Below are positions 1 to 9,380 of a stretch of DNA of 64,000 nucleotides, in pieces; the stretch's first letter is position 1, and each line of letters opens with the position of its first letter. The stretch comes from JBBEAM01 sp040882845 (GTDB lineage: Bacteria > Pseudomonadota > Alphaproteobacteria > Kiloniellales > DSM-21159). A program made the position numbers and the translations under genes. The stretch covers positions 46,572 to 110,571 of the forward strand of contig JBBEAM010000003.1 in NCBI GenBank assembly GCA_040882845.1. Direction: 5' to 3'. The notes under the pieces are model-generated. The model was not told the origin of the DNA. It made no database searches and saw nothing but the letters and a program-made list of their open reading frames with translations.

Positions 1-197
1 GCGAGAACAGCGGCCGCAAGCTGGTCGACGCCAACGTGGTGCGCAACTTCGAGAAGATCGGCACCTATCTCGGGCCGCGTCTGGAGATCGAAGTCGATCT
101 CGCCGCCGCGAAGGCGGCCGGCCGGGGCGGAGTCGCGGTGCTGATCCAGCATTCGACCAACGGCCCGATCCTGGGAGCGGCCAAGCTGGACTTCTAG
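1..197 (+). CDS. DUF1223 family protein, C-terminal end (5' end outside window)
   Basis: Only the last 64 residues are present, open from the window edge to a TAG at 195-197. The readable end runs through NVVRNFEKIGTYLG and closes with VLIQHSTNGPILGAAKL. The 'NVVR...G' and terminal 'GPILGAA' motifs match the end of DUF1223 (COG5429) proteins, secreted thioredoxin-fold proteins of unknown role in alphaproteobacteria. The thioredoxin-like CxxC part would lie outside the window. The stop codon shares four bases (CTAG) with the stop of the convergent glycosyltransferase gene. The family call rests on a short segment. Confidence 0.65.
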   Translation, partial: ENSGRKLVDANVVRNFEKIGTYLGPRLEIEVDLAAAKAAGRGGVAVLIQHSTNGPILGAAKLDF

Positions 198-1918
198 TCG
201 TCCTTGCCGCCGCTCCGCGACAGCCGCACCACGCCGAGCTTGGCCAGCCAGGCGAGCGTCGCGATGGCGGCCTCCCGATCCGCTTCAGGCAGCTCCGCGA
301 GCAGAGCCTTCAGAGTTAGCGGCTTCGCACTGAGCTGGGCGAGGAGTTCCTGGCGGTGCCGCGCCGGCAGGCGGCGTTCCGCGCCGAAGCTGGCGAGCTT
401 GAGGCCCTCGAGCGCGGCGAGCCGGGTTTCCGGCACGTCGGATGCAAGGGTCACCACGGTGTCCTTGCCCAGATATTCCGTGGGATAGCCGGCAAAGAGG
501 CGGGTCGGGTCGCCGCGGCTGGGATGCGGCGCGGTCTCGGCGGCACCCAGCGGCGCGACCTCGGTATCCCTGGCCCGGCGCGCCGCCAGCTCGCCCCACA
601 GCGCCTGATAGGCGGCGATGACGTGGCGCCAATCGAAAACCTCGCGCGCCCGCCGCGCGCCCGCCGCGCCCAGTTTGCGGCGCAGTTCGGCGTCCTCTAC
701 CAGGCGGGTGACGGCCTCGGCCGCCGCGTCGATCTCCACGGCGACGCTCTGGCTGGCATAGCCGATGTAGTGATCGTAGTTGAACATCTCGGCGGCGAAG
801 CTGCGGGCCAGTCCGGGCGCGCTGCCGGGCTGCGGCTGCCAGGTCGGCACCGTCAGGCCGTCGATCTCGGGGCGGACCGTCTGGCGGTAGCCGTCCCAGT
901 CGCTGACCACCACCGGCAGGCCGGCGGCCATCGCCTCCAGCGGCGTCAGGCCATAGGTCTCCTGGATGTTGTCGGAGAAGGAGAGGAAGAGATCCGCTGC
1001 GTGCCAGACCTCGCTGCGCACCGCCGGGTCGCCGCCGTCGAGGAAGTGGCAGGTCACCTCCGGGGCGATTTCCGCCGCAGCTTCCTTGAAGGCCGTCTCG
1101 ATCCAGTCGTTGGCGAACCAGCCGGCCTGGATCAGGTGCAGCCTGCGGCCGCTGCGCACGGCGGCGGCCTGCATCGCGCTGTACATCGGGAAGGGGTTGG
1201 CCTTGGCGTGGAAGGACAAGCGCCCGAGGAACAGCCCGGCGATATCCGCCTCCGCGATGCCGAGACGCTGGCGCAGCGCCTGCCCGGCAGCACGGCGCCC
1301 GGGCGTCGCCGCGTAGTCGTCGCTGTGCACGCCGAGCGGGATCACCGGGGTCTGGCAGGCCAGCGTGGCCCGGACTCCGAAGCGTGACTCCAGATAGGCC
1401 GCCTGGGATTCGATCTGCCGCAGCACCATGTCGCGCACCGCCTCGGAGGTGCAGATCACTGCGTCCCAAGGCTGCACCGGGGCGCTCAGCAGCTCCGCCA
1501 GCCCCGCCATGGCGCCTTCCGACGAAGTGGTGTGGGTGACGCCGCAGATCGAAAAGCCGCGCTGGTCGCCGTGACGGCGCTGCCAGGTCTGCGGCGCGAT
1601 CAGCGGATCGGGGCGATAGAGCGTGCCCGGCTCGGCGGCGCGCTCGATCCGGTCGAGAGGGATGTGGACGCAGGCCGTGCGGCTGCCGGTGAAGCCGTGG
1701 AGCTGCCGGGCGAAGGCTTCGGCCTGGGCGCGGGTCTGGCAATAGGCATAGAAGGTCTCGAGGCCGCCGTGCCGGGCGAAGGCTTTGAGGAAGGCTTCGC
1801 CGGCGGCGTGGCGGCCCTTGATCTCGTCCTTTGCGACATAGCCGCTGGGCGCATAGAGCAGCGCGGCGTTGGCCCGCGCCGTCTGTCCGCTGCCGTTCTC
1901 GCCGCTCTCCCGCGCCAT
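194..1918 (-). CDS. glycosyltransferase family 4 (GT-B fold) with C-terminal extension
   Basis: This 574-residue protein carries a GT-B group 1 core. GRLSFHAKANP marks the nucleotide-sugar half, and the ETYGLTPLEAMAAGLPVV segment supplies the E-x7-E motif that binds the donor sugar-nucleotide, followed by SDWDGYRQTV. About 110 residues after the core (ending KLGVVRLSRSGG) look like a small helical or winged domain of unknown role. Acceptor and sugar cannot be read; an envelope or exopolysaccharide role is inference. I chose the ATG at 1916-1918 (MARESGEN) because a longer open frame upstream would run 120 bp into htpG. Gap to htpG is 79 bp, same strand. Confidence 0.8.
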   Translation of the reverse strand: MARESGENGSGQTARANAALLYAPSGYVAKDEIKGRHAAGEAFLKAFARHGGLETFYAYCQTRAQAEAFARQLHGFTGSRTACVHIPLDRIERAAEPGTLYRPDPLIAPQTWQRRHGDQRGFSICGVTHTTSSEGAMAGLAELLSAPVQPWDAVICTSEAVRDMVLRQIESQAAYLESRFGVRATLACQTPVIPLGVHSDDYAATPGRRAAGQALRQRLGIAEADIAGLFLGRLSFHAKANPFPMYSAMQAAAVRSGRRLHLIQAGWFANDWIETAFKEAAAEIAPEVTCHFLDGGDPAVRSEVWHAADLFLSFSDNIQETYGLTPLEAMAAGLPVVVSDWDGYRQTVRPEIDGLTVPTWQPQPGSAPGLARSFAAEMFNYDHYIGYASQSVAVEIDAAAEAVTRLVEDAELRRKLGAAGARRAREVFDWRHVIAAYQALWGELAARRARDTEVAPLGAAETAPHPSRGDPTRLFAGYPTEYLGKDTVVTLASDVPETRLAALEGLKLASFGAERRLPARHRQELLAQLSAKPLTLKALLAELPEADREAAIATLAWLAKLGVVRLSRSGGKDD

Positions 1919-1997
1919 CCCGCCCCCTTCGCTGGCCGCATCTTGCGCGGGCGGCCGGGCGGTGACAAGCGGGGCCCCTCCGAAGGGGTGGGGGCTG

Positions 1998-3890
1998 CTA
2001 CTCTGCGGCCGAGGAGAGACCGCGTTCCATGCAGGCGGCGAGGCGGCGGGAGAAGCCGCCGGGGTCGGGCAGCGGCTCGCCCTCCAGGATCCGCGCCTGA
2101 TCGAGCAGCAGTCTGGCCGCATCCGCCAGTCCGTCCTTGTCCGCGCCCTCCAGGCGGCTCGAGAGCTGCCGGATCAGGGCATGGTTCGGGTTGATCTCCA
2201 GCACCCGCTGGGCCGCCGCGTCGATCTCGCGGTGCTGGGACAGCACCCGGGCGAGATGCAGATCGAGATCGCCGTCGTCGGCGACCAGACAGACCGGACT
2301 GTTGGCCAGGCGCTTGGAGCGGCGCACGTCCTTAACGTCGTCCTTCAAGGTCTGCTTCATGAAGGCGATGACCTTCTCGATCTCGGGCGCGGCGCCTTGA
2401 CTGTCTTTGCCATCCTCGCTGGCCGTCTCCGGCTGTTCGTCCTTCTGCTCGAACTCCGTTCCGGCGCGGGTCACGGAGCTCAGCAGAGTCTCCTCGTAGC
2501 TGCCGACCGAAGGGACCCAGAAGTCGTCCACCGGATCGGTGAGCAGCAGCACCTCGATGCCCTTCTGCAGGAAGCCCTCGATCTGCGGCGAGTCCTTGAG
2601 CTTGGCGGCGCTGTCGCCGGAGATGTAATAGATCGCCGATTGGCCCGGTTGCATCCGGGCCTTGTAGTCGGCCAGGCTGGTCCAGCCCTCGACGGCGCTG
2701 CTGCGGAAGCGCGCCAGCTCCAGCAGCGCCGCGCGCCGCTCGCTGTCCTCGTAGATGCCTTCCTTGAGCACCGGCCCGAAGGCTTCCCAGAAAACGGCGT
2801 AGTCCTCGGGCGCCGACCCGGCTTTTTTCCGCAGGGTTTCCAGCACCCGCTTGACCACTCCGTTGCGGATCTTGGTCAGCACCGGATCGTGCTGCAGGTG
2901 CTCGCGGCTGACGTTGAGCGAGATATCCTGGGAATCGATCACGCCGCGCAGAAAGCGCAGGTAGGGCGGCACCAGGGTTTCGCAGTCCTCGGTGATGAAG
3001 ACCCGCTTGACGTAGAGGCGCACGCAGCCGCTGCGCGCCGGATCGAAGAGGTCGTGCGGCCGCTGCGAAGGAATGTAGAGCAGACCGGAATACTCGATCA
3101 CGCCCTCGGCGTGGAAATGCATCCAGTGCCAGGGGTCGTCGAAGGCGTGGGCGACGTGGTGGTAGAACTCGGTGTACTGCTCCTTGGAGATTTCCGACTT
3201 CGGCCGGGTCCAGATCGCCGAGGCGGAGTTGAGCTGCTGCGCCTCGCCGCCGCCGCCGAGCAGGATCGGCACGCCGATATGGTCGCTGTAGCTGCGCACG
3301 ATCCGCTGGATGTCGCGCTCCTCCAGGAAGCGCTGCTCGTCCTTCTTGAGATGCAGGGTGATCTTGGTGCCGCGGGCGGCGATCTGCTTGCCCATGTCGG
3401 TGATGGAGAAACCGCCGGTGCCGTCGGATTCCCAGCGCCAGTTCTCCGACTCGCCGGCCTTGCGGCTCTCGACGACCACGCGCTCGGCGACCATGAAGGC
3501 GGAATAGAAGCCGACGCCGAACTGGCCGATCAGCTCGAGATCTGCATCCTTTTTCTCCATCTTGGAGAGAAAGGCGCTCGACCCGGAATGGGCGATGGTG
3601 CCCAGGTTCTCGATCAGGTCGCCGCGGTTCATGCCGATGCCGTTGTCGACGACGGTCAGAGTCCCCGCCTCCTTGTCGGGCAGGATCTGGATCTTGAACT
3701 CGGGATCGTCGCTGATCAGGCCGGGGTCGGTGATCGCCAGATAGCGCAGGCGGTCGCAGGCGTCGGAGGCGTTGGAGACCAGCTCGCGCAGGAAAATTTC
3801 CTTATTCGAGTAGAGCGAGTTGGCGACGATGTCGAGCAGCCGGCTGACTTCGGCCTGAAAGGAGAGGGTTTCCTGGGCGTCTTGCGTCAT
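1998..3890 (-). CDS. htpG: molecular chaperone HtpG (bacterial Hsp90)
   Basis: HtpG is an ATP-dependent homodimeric cytosolic chaperone that remodels client proteins, often with DnaK. The 630 residues match normal family length. The N-terminal GHKL ATPase domain is intact: RELVSNASDACDRLR near residue 35-49 (Mg-binding Asn, ATP lid base), DNGIGM at 82-87, and HSGSSAFL followed by GQFGVGFYSAF. The middle domain contains RGVIDSQDISLNVSREHLQ, with the conserved ATP-contacting Arg. It is divergent from the downstream helicase gene with about 160 bp between starts. A heat-shock (RpoH) promoter is expected from family knowledge, but only a poor candidate is visible. Confidence 0.97.
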   Translation of the reverse strand: MTQDAQETLSFQAEVSRLLDIVANSLYSNKEIFLRELVSNASDACDRLRYLAITDPGLISDDPEFKIQILPDKEAGTLTVVDNGIGMNRGDLIENLGTIAHSGSSAFLSKMEKKDADLELIGQFGVGFYSAFMVAERVVVESRKAGESENWRWESDGTGGFSITDMGKQIAARGTKITLHLKKDEQRFLEERDIQRIVRSYSDHIGVPILLGGGGEAQQLNSASAIWTRPKSEISKEQYTEFYHHVAHAFDDPWHWMHFHAEGVIEYSGLLYIPSQRPHDLFDPARSGCVRLYVKRVFITEDCETLVPPYLRFLRGVIDSQDISLNVSREHLQHDPVLTKIRNGVVKRVLETLRKKAGSAPEDYAVFWEAFGPVLKEGIYEDSERRAALLELARFRSSAVEGWTSLADYKARMQPGQSAIYYISGDSAAKLKDSPQIEGFLQKGIEVLLLTDPVDDFWVPSVGSYEETLLSSVTRAGTEFEQKDEQPETASEDGKDSQGAAPEIEKVIAFMKQTLKDDVKDVRRSKRLANSPVCLVADDGDLDLHLARVLSQHREIDAAAQRVLEINPNHALIRQLSSRLEGADKDGLADAARLLLDQARILEGEPLPDPGGFSRRLAACMERGLSSAAE

Positions 3891-4053
3891 GTCGCTCGCT
3901 TCATTTTCTGCCGCCGCCGCCGCGAGGAGCCGGGGCGGGGATTTGCCGGTGGTTTTGTCCGTAGTCCGTTGTTATGTGTGTCAGAGACAGAAAAGCTACA
4001 AGGCCGCGTTTCATCACCGGCCGCGATCCCCAGAGACGAACCGCAGCGAGCAG

Positions 4054-6726
4054 ATGACCCCGTCTCCCTCTAGACGCGTCACCGCCGTTCTTGGTCCCAC
4101 CAACACCGGCAAGACCTACCTGGCGATGGAGCGTATGGCCGCCCACGACAGCGGCATCATGGGTTTTCCGCTGCGCCTGCTGGCGCGTGAGAACTACGAC
4201 CGCATGGTGGCGATGAAGGGGGCCGGCGCCGTGGCACTGATCACCGGAGAGGAAAAGATCGTCCCGCCGGGCGCGCGCTATTTTCTTTGCACCGTGGAGT
4301 CCATGCCGCTCGGCCGCGATGTCGAGTTCCTGGCGGTGGACGAAATCCAGCTCGCCGCCGATCCCGAGCGCGGCCATGTCTTCACCGAACGCCTGCTCAA
4401 GGCGCGCGGCCGCGAGGAGACCATGTTTCTCGGCGCCGAGACGGCGCGGTCGCTGCTGCGCCGGCTGGTGCCGGGTGCCGAGACCGTCTCGCGGCCGCGC
4501 TTCTCGACCCTCTCCTACATCGGCCCGCGCAAGCTGACGCGCCTGCCGCCGCGCTCCGCCGTGGTCGCCTTCTCCGCCGCCGAGGTCTATGCCATGGCCG
4601 AGCTGATGCGCCGCCAGGCGGGCGGCACGGCGGTGGTGCTCGGCGCGCTTTCGCCGCGCACCCGCAACGCCCAGGTGGCAATGTTCGAGGCCGGGGAGGT
4701 CGACTATCTGGTCGCCACCGACGCCATCGGCATGGGCCTCAACCTCGATCTCGATCACGTCGCCTTTGCCCGGCTCAGCAAGTTCGACGGCCGCCGGCCG
4801 CGCCAGCTCAGCGCCGCTGAGGTCGGACAGATCGCCGGGCGCGCCGGGCGTCACATGGCCGACGGCAGCTTCGGGCCGACCGGCGATCTGGGCCCGTTCA
4901 GTCCGGAGATGATCGAAGCGGTGGAAACCCATTCCTTCGAACCGCTGCATGCCTTCTATTGGCGCAACGGCGAACTGGATTTCCGCAGCCCGGAGCAGCT
5001 CAAGCAGAGCCTGGAGGAGCGTCCGCCGCTGGCCGAGCTGATCCGGGTGCGCGATGCCGAGGACCAGCGCTCCCTCGACGCCCTGCTGCGCGATCCCGAG
5101 ATGACGGCCCGGGCGAGCGGCCGCGACCGGGTGCGCCTGCTGTGGGAGGTCGCGCAGGTGCCGGATTTCGGCAAGACCCTGACCGACCAGCATGTGCGCC
5201 TGCTGGCGACGCTCTACCGCCATCTCGCCGATGGCGATGGCCGCCTGCCCGAGGACTGGGTGGCGGGCCAGGTGCGGCGTCTCGACAAGGTCGAGGGGGA
5301 CATCGACTCCCTGGTCGCCCGCCTGGCCCACATCCGGACCTGGACCTTCATCACCCACCGCGCCGATTGGCTCGCCGATTCCGATACTTGGCAGGAGATG
5401 ACGCGCGGGATAGAAGACAGATTGTCCGATGCGCTGCATGGGCGGCTAACGCAGCGTTTCGTGGATACCCGGGCCGCGACACTGATCAAACGCCTGAAGG
5501 GGGGCGAGGATCTGATGGGGGCCGTAAGAGCGAACGGCGAGGTGGTGGTCGAGGGCCAGACCGTCGGCCATCTTGAAGGCTTTCGCTTCACTCTCGATAC
5601 GACCGTCGCCAAGGACGACGCGCCGCCGGTGCTGACCGCCGCGCGCCATGCCCTGGGCGAGGAGATTCCGCGCCGCCTGGCGCAGCTCGAGGCCGACAAC
5701 GACGGCGCCTTCCTGCTGACCGAGGCGGGGAAGCTGACCTGGCGCGGAAATCCGGTGGCCCGCCTGGCCAAGGGCGACTCCGCCCTGCGGCCGCGGATCG
5801 AGGCCGACGACTGCGAGTTCTTCGACGGGCCGATGCGCGAGCGGGTGCGCCAGCGCCTGGTCGGCTGGCTGCAGCGGCACCTGCGCAACCGCCTGAGCGC
5901 GCTCTACGCGCTGCAGGAGGCCGAGTTCACGCCGGCCGCCCGCGGTCTGGCTTTCCAGCTCGCGGAATCCCTCGGTTGCCTGCCGCGCTATGCCGTCTCC
6001 GCGCAGCTGCGCGAGCTCGACAAGGACGACCGCAAGAAGCTGACCGAGATGAAGCTGCGGCTCGGCGCCGCCTCGATCTTCGTGCCGGCGCTGCTCAAGC
6101 CCAGCGCGATCCAGCTGCGCGCGCTGCTCTGGGCCGTGTTCAACGAACGCGAGGCGCCGACGCTGCCGCGCGAGGGCGCGGCCAGCTTCGTGCCGATCCT
6201 CGGCGACGACTTCTGCAACGCCATCGGCTATCGCCGGCTGAGCGCCAAGCAGGGCGTGCTGGCGGTGCGCGCCGACGTGCTGGAGCGCCTGGCCTTCGAG
6301 GCGCGGCGGCTGAGCGCCACGGAGGGCTTCGCCGTGCCGCCGGTCTGGCAGCAGCTGCTCGAGGGCGGCGAGGCCGAGGTCGCCACCGCGCTGATCGGTC
6401 TCGGCTACCGCGCCGCGCGGCAGGAGGAGGGGCTGCGTTTTTACCGCAAGGGGCCGCGGCGCCGCCCGGCGGATCGCCCCGCCGAGAGCGGGCCGGCAAC
6501 GGCCGAGGGAGAGGCGGCGGGACCGAGGGAGACGAGCGGCGGCGAAGCCCAGGCGGCGCCGCAGCGGCCCCGCCAGGAGCGCGGCCGCAAGCGCAAGGAC
6601 GCCCAGGGCAAGAAAAACGCCGGCGGCAAGGGCCAGCAGAACCAGCCGCGCCACCAGCCTCGCGAGAAGCAGCCCGATCCCCATTCGCCCTTCGCCGTGC
6701 TGAAGGAGCTGAAGTTCGGCGGATGA
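4054..6726 (+). CDS. SUV3-like DExH-box RNA helicase
   Basis: This 890-residue superfamily 2 helicase resembles alphaproteobacterial relatives of the mitochondrial degradosome helicase SUV3. Motif I is GPTNTGKT (residues 14-21), motif II is VDEIQ (Asp96), and motif VI is QIAGRAGR. The middle and C-terminal parts are helical, and a hydrophilic low-complexity tail rich in Lys, Arg, Gln and Pro precedes a final FAVLKELKFGG, a common end in this family. I chose the ATG at 4054 (MTPSPSRR) since motif I normally lies within about 20 residues of the start; the frame is open further upstream to 3889. The next gene, an S4 RNA-binding protein, lies 22 bp downstream and probably shares the transcript. 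A role in RNA turnover is inferred from the family. Confidence 0.88.
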   Translation: MTPSPSRRVTAVLGPTNTGKTYLAMERMAAHDSGIMGFPLRLLARENYDRMVAMKGAGAVALITGEEKIVPPGARYFLCTVESMPLGRDVEFLAVDEIQLAADPERGHVFTERLLKARGREETMFLGAETARSLLRRLVPGAETVSRPRFSTLSYIGPRKLTRLPPRSAVVAFSAAEVYAMAELMRRQAGGTAVVLGALSPRTRNAQVAMFEAGEVDYLVATDAIGMGLNLDLDHVAFARLSKFDGRRPRQLSAAEVGQIAGRAGRHMADGSFGPTGDLGPFSPEMIEAVETHSFEPLHAFYWRNGELDFRSPEQLKQSLEERPPLAELIRVRDAEDQRSLDALLRDPEMTARASGRDRVRLLWEVAQVPDFGKTLTDQHVRLLATLYRHLADGDGRLPEDWVAGQVRRLDKVEGDIDSLVARLAHIRTWTFITHRADWLADSDTWQEMTRGIEDRLSDALHGRLTQRFVDTRAATLIKRLKGGEDLMGAVRANGEVVVEGQTVGHLEGFRFTLDTTVAKDDAPPVLTAARHALGEEIPRRLAQLEADNDGAFLLTEAGKLTWRGNPVARLAKGDSALRPRIEADDCEFFDGPMRERVRQRLVGWLQRHLRNRLSALYALQEAEFTPAARGLAFQLAESLGCLPRYAVSAQLRELDKDDRKKLTEMKLRLGAASIFVPALLKPSAIQLRALLWAVFNEREAPTLPREGAASFVPILGDDFCNAIGYRRLSAKQGVLAVRADVLERLAFEARRLSATEGFAVPPVWQQLLEGGEAEVATALIGLGYRAARQEEGLRFYRKGPRRRPADRPAESGPATAEGEAAGPRETSGGEAQAAPQRPRQERGRKRKDAQGKKNAGGKGQQNQPRHQPREKQPDPHSPFAVLKELKFGG

Positions 6727-6748
6727 AGCTGCCCCGGAGCAGGCTGGA

Positions 6749-7132
6749 ATGACCGACGAAGCCTTCCTGCGGGCCGACAAGTGGCTCTATCAGGCGCGCT
6801 TCTTCAAGAGCCGTTCGCTCGCTTCCAAGGTCTGCGACGGCGGGCTGCGGATTTCTGGCAACAAGGTCGACAAGGCGCACGCCCGGGTGCGGGTCGGCGA
6901 CGTGCTGACCTTTCCACAGGGTCTGCATATCCGCGTGGTCAAGGTGCTGGCTCTGGGAACGCGGCGCGGCCCGGCCAGCGAGGCGCAGGGTCTCTACGAG
7001 GATCTCAGTCCGCCCGAGAAGCAAACGCCGCTGCCGAAGGCGGCACGCTCCGGCGTCATGACCCGCGACGCCGGCAGCGGCCGGCCGACCAAACGGGATC
7101 GGCGTCAGCTCGACCGGCTGCGCCGCGGGTGA
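6749..7132 (+). CDS. S4-domain RNA-binding protein (Hsp15/HslR-like)
   Basis: The S4 fold covers residues 6-70: RADKWLYQARFFKSRSLASK is the first helix pair, followed by ISGNKVDKAHARVRVGDVL. This is the Hsp15 type, which binds RNA and in E. coli stalled 50S subunits carrying nascent chains. The last 55 residues are basic (TKRDRRQLDRLRRG) and likely add RNA contacts. It sits 22 bp behind the SUV3-like helicase, a pairing seen in alphaproteobacteria, and suggests a joint role in RNA or ribosome quality control (inference). Its 3' end overlaps the convergent dehydrogenase gene by 28 bp. Confidence 0.85.
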   Translation: MTDEAFLRADKWLYQARFFKSRSLASKVCDGGLRISGNKVDKAHARVRVGDVLTFPQGLHIRVVKVLALGTRRGPASEAQGLYEDLSPPEKQTPLPKAARSGVMTRDAGSGRPTKRDRRQLDRLRRG

Positions 7133-7812
7133 ACCGTCTGCGGGACGCCGTTGTCGCCAGGCCCCAGTCCGAGGATCAGATCCGCCGCCGCCTCCGCCCA
7201 GTCCTCCGGCTTGACCGCGTCGTCGGCGAGGTCGGGCAGGCAGGAGCGCAGCATCGCCGTGTCGATGATCCCGGGATTGAGGGCGACCGCGCAGAAGCCC
7301 CCGGGCAGTTCTTCGGCCAGGGATTGGCTGAGTCCCTCGATCGCCCACTTGCTGGCGCAGTAAGGCGCGACTTCGGGATCGGTCGAGCGGCCCCAGCCCG
7401 AGGAGAAGTTGACGATCGTGCCGCGGCCCTCGGCCAGCATCGCCGGCAGGAAGGCCTGGATGACGTTGATCGTGCCCTTGACGTTGACGTCGAGGACCAT
7501 GTCGATTTCCTCCGGCGGCACCTTCCACAGCGGCGCGTTGCGGTTGATCGCCCCGGCGTTGTTGACGATGCGGGCGGGCGCGCCGGCGCTGCCCAGCGCC
7601 GCTTCTGCCCAGGCGTTCACCGCCGCCCGGTCGGTGATGTCCAGCGTCTCGAAGCCGTGCTCGGGATGGGCCGCGCGCAGCTCGGCGATGGCCGCGGCGG
7701 AACGGCCGCAGCCGAGCACGCGGTGGCCGCGGGCGATCAGCGTCTCGGCCAGGGCGCGGCCGGTGCCGCGGGTGCAGCCTGTCAGGACGATCGTCTCGGG
7801 GGAGTGCGGCAT
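7105..7812 (-). CDS. short-chain dehydrogenase/reductase (SDR)
   Basis: The 235 residues form a classical SDR. TGCTRGTGRALAE near residue 10 is the glycine-rich NAD(P) motif (TGxxxGxG), VNNAGAI is the NNAG motif, and the catalytic set is Ser in NFSSGWG with Tyr and Lys in PYCASKWAIEG. ALNPGIIDTAML is the PG motif. The substrate is not readable from sequence. The ATG at 7810-7812 lies 8 bp after the DUF938 methyltransferase stop, so the two genes are probably cotranscribed. The C-terminus overlaps the convergent S4-domain gene by 28 bp. Confidence 0.85.
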   Translation of the reverse strand: MPHSPETIVLTGCTRGTGRALAETLIARGHRVLGCGRSAAAIAELRAAHPEHGFETLDITDRAAVNAWAEAALGSAGAPARIVNNAGAINRNAPLWKVPPEEIDMVLDVNVKGTINVIQAFLPAMLAEGRGTIVNFSSGWGRSTDPEVAPYCASKWAIEGLSQSLAEELPGGFCAVALNPGIIDTAMLRSCLPDLADDAVKPEDWAEAAADLILGLGPGDNGVPQTVHPRRSRSS

Positions 7813-7820
7813 GGGAGCTC

Positions 7821-8441
7821 CTATCGGGTTCTGCGGAAAACGACGCTGAGGTTGTTCGCCGGCATGGCGTGGGTCCCGGTCAGCTCCAGGCCGTGCCGGC
7901 CGGCGGCTTCGGCGACCTCCTCCAGCGCGCGCAGGCCCCATTCCGGGTTCTGCGCCTTCAAGCTGGCGTCGAAGGCGCGGTTCGACTCCGCCGTTTCCCC
8001 AGCGACGACGAAGGGGCCGTAGAGGATCAGCGGCCCGCCGGCGGGCAGCAGCCGTCCGGCGCCGGCGAGCAGGCCCTCTGCGGCGCGCCAGGGCGCGATG
8101 TGGATCATGTTGATGCAGACCACGGCGTCGGCCTCGGCGATCGGCCAGTCGGCGGCGCCGGCGTCGAGGTCGAGCGGCGGCCGCAGGGTTTCGCAGGCCG
8201 CCTCGGCGGCATGGGCGGCGATCGAGGCGCGCAGCTCCGGGTTCGGATCGCTCGGCTGCCACACCAGCGGCGCCAGGGCCGGCGCGAAGTAGGCGGCATG
8301 CTCGCCGGTGCCGCTGGCCACTTCCAGCGCCAGCCCCTGGCGCGGCAGGGTTTCGCGCAGCACCGCCAGCAGCGGCGCGCGGTTGCGCTGGGTCGCCGGG
8401 GCGTGGCGCTTGGCCGCGCCGCTTTGCTGTTGCCAAGTCAT
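7821..8441 (-). CDS. DUF938 class I SAM-dependent methyltransferase
   Basis: This 206-residue protein matches DUF938. ALEVASGTGEHAAYFA (around residue 40) is SAM-binding motif I, with WQPSDPNPELRASI (acidic residue for the SAM ribose) and VVCINMIHIAPWRA following. LILYGPFVVAGE and SNRAFDASLKAQNPEWGLR are typical of DUF938. The substrate is unknown across the family. It is the first gene of a two-gene reverse unit with the SDR gene; its upstream region (8442-8538) is shared with the divergent terB-like gene. Confidence 0.85.
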   Translation of the reverse strand: MTWQQQSGAAKRHAPATQRNRAPLLAVLRETLPRQGLALEVASGTGEHAAYFAPALAPLVWQPSDPNPELRASIAAHAAEAACETLRPPLDLDAGAADWPIAEADAVVCINMIHIAPWRAAEGLLAGAGRLLPAGGPLILYGPFVVAGETAESNRAFDASLKAQNPEWGLRALEEVAEAAGRHGLELTGTHAMPANNLSVVFRRTR

Positions 8442-8538
8442 CGCGCCTGCTTAGCTAGTGAGGGAGACCGCGGCAAGGGTCTGTCGCAACCCGCCCTGCC
8501 TTGCTGCCCCTCCCCGAGCGTGATAGAGGACGCCGCCT

Positions 8539-9003
8539 ATGCTCGATAGATTGAAGAAGTTTCTGCGCGAGGACGACTCCACCCAGGTCGCCGCCGATCA
8601 GGGCGTCGACGAGGTCCAGCTCGCCGCCGCCGCCCTGCTGCTCGAGGCGGCCGGACGCGACGGCCAGCTCGACCCCGGCGAGCGCGACAAGATCGAGGAG
8701 CTGATCGCCGCCCGCTACGGAATCGGCCCGGCCGAGATCGAACGCCTGCTGACCCGAAGCGAGGCGCGGCTGGAGAACACCAGCCAGCTGCTCTCCTTCA
8801 CCCGCGCGATCAAGGACAACCTCGACAACGAGGAGCGCATTGAAGTCCTTGAAATGCTTTGGGAGGTCGTCTATGCGGACGGTGCGCTGCATGATTACGA
8901 GGCGAACTTGATGCGGCGGGTCGCCGGCCTCATTTATGTGACGGATCGTGAAAGCGGAGAGGCGCGCAAACGCGCGCTGGCGCGGCTCGGTCTAGAGGGA
9001 TAG
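8539..9003 (+). CDS. TerB-family protein
   Basis: This 154-residue all-helical acidic protein carries the TerB/DjlA-type fold. Helix pairs include LAAAALLLEAAGRDGQLDPGE and, towards the end, LEMLWEVVYADGALHDYEAN, the two Asp/Glu-rich 'A-D-G' segments that can bind divalent metals. TerB proteins were named for tellurite resistance but are widespread with unclear roles. There are no ter-operon partners here, so a resistance role should not be assumed. It lies 38 bp upstream of fdxA and may be cotranscribed with it. AGAGGA upstream is an adequate ribosome-binding site. Confidence 0.8.
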   Translation: MLDRLKKFLREDDSTQVAADQGVDEVQLAAAALLLEAAGRDGQLDPGERDKIEELIAARYGIGPAEIERLLTRSEARLENTSQLLSFTRAIKDNLDNEERIEVLEMLWEVVYADGALHDYEANLMRRVAGLIYVTDRESGEARKRALARLGLEG

Positions 9004-9041
9004 ATCATCCCTGCGGATAGGGATCGCGCGAGAGGATCTGT

Positions 9042-9380
9042 ATGACCTACGTGGTGACCGAGGCTTGCATCAAGTGCAAGTACATGGACTGTGTCGAAGT
9101 CTGCCCCGTGGACTGTTTCTACGAGGGCGAGAACATGCTGGTCATTCATCCGGACGAATGCATCGACTGCGGCGTCTGCGAGCCGGAGTGCCCGCCGGAA
9201 GCGATTCTGCCGGATACCGACGCCGAGGCCGAGAACTGGCTGAGCCTCAACACCGAATATAGCGAGAGTTGGCCGAACATCACCCGCAAGGGCGAGCCGC
9301 CCGCCGACGCCGAGGCCTACGACGGGATGAAGGGCAAGTACGATAAGTACTTCAGCGCCAAGCCCGGGGACACCGGCTGA
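9042..9380 (+). CDS. fdxA: 7Fe ferredoxin FdxA
   Basis: This 112-residue ferredoxin carries two clusters. CIKCKYMDCVEVCPVDCF near the N-terminus and CIDCGVCEPECP further on give the Cys pattern of the 3Fe-4S plus 4Fe-4S type. The acidic C-terminal extension (WPNITRKGEPPADAEAYDG) is typical of the alphaproteobacterial FdxA group. It is a soluble low-potential electron carrier; its physiological partner here is unknown. It is followed by 333 bp of non-coding DNA and then carD, an order (ferredoxin, CarD) conserved in alphaproteobacteria. Confidence 0.93.
   Translation: MTYVVTEACIKCKYMDCVEVCPVDCFYEGENMLVIHPDECIDCGVCEPECPPEAILPDTDAEAENWLSLNTEYSESWPNITRKGEPPADAEAYDGMKGKYDKYFSAKPGDTG

Noticed and set aside
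194..2122. Longer N-terminus for the glycosyltransferase, starting at 2122
   Set aside because: The added 68 residues are Pro/Ser/Arg-rich, overlap htpG by about 120 bp and have no counterpart in the family.
3889..4053. Upstream extension of the helicase and a possible RpoH promoter for htpG near 3972-4003
   Set aside because: The extension lacks domain match. The promoter-like CTTGTAG/ACACATAA on the reverse strand is too far from the RpoH consensus to claim.
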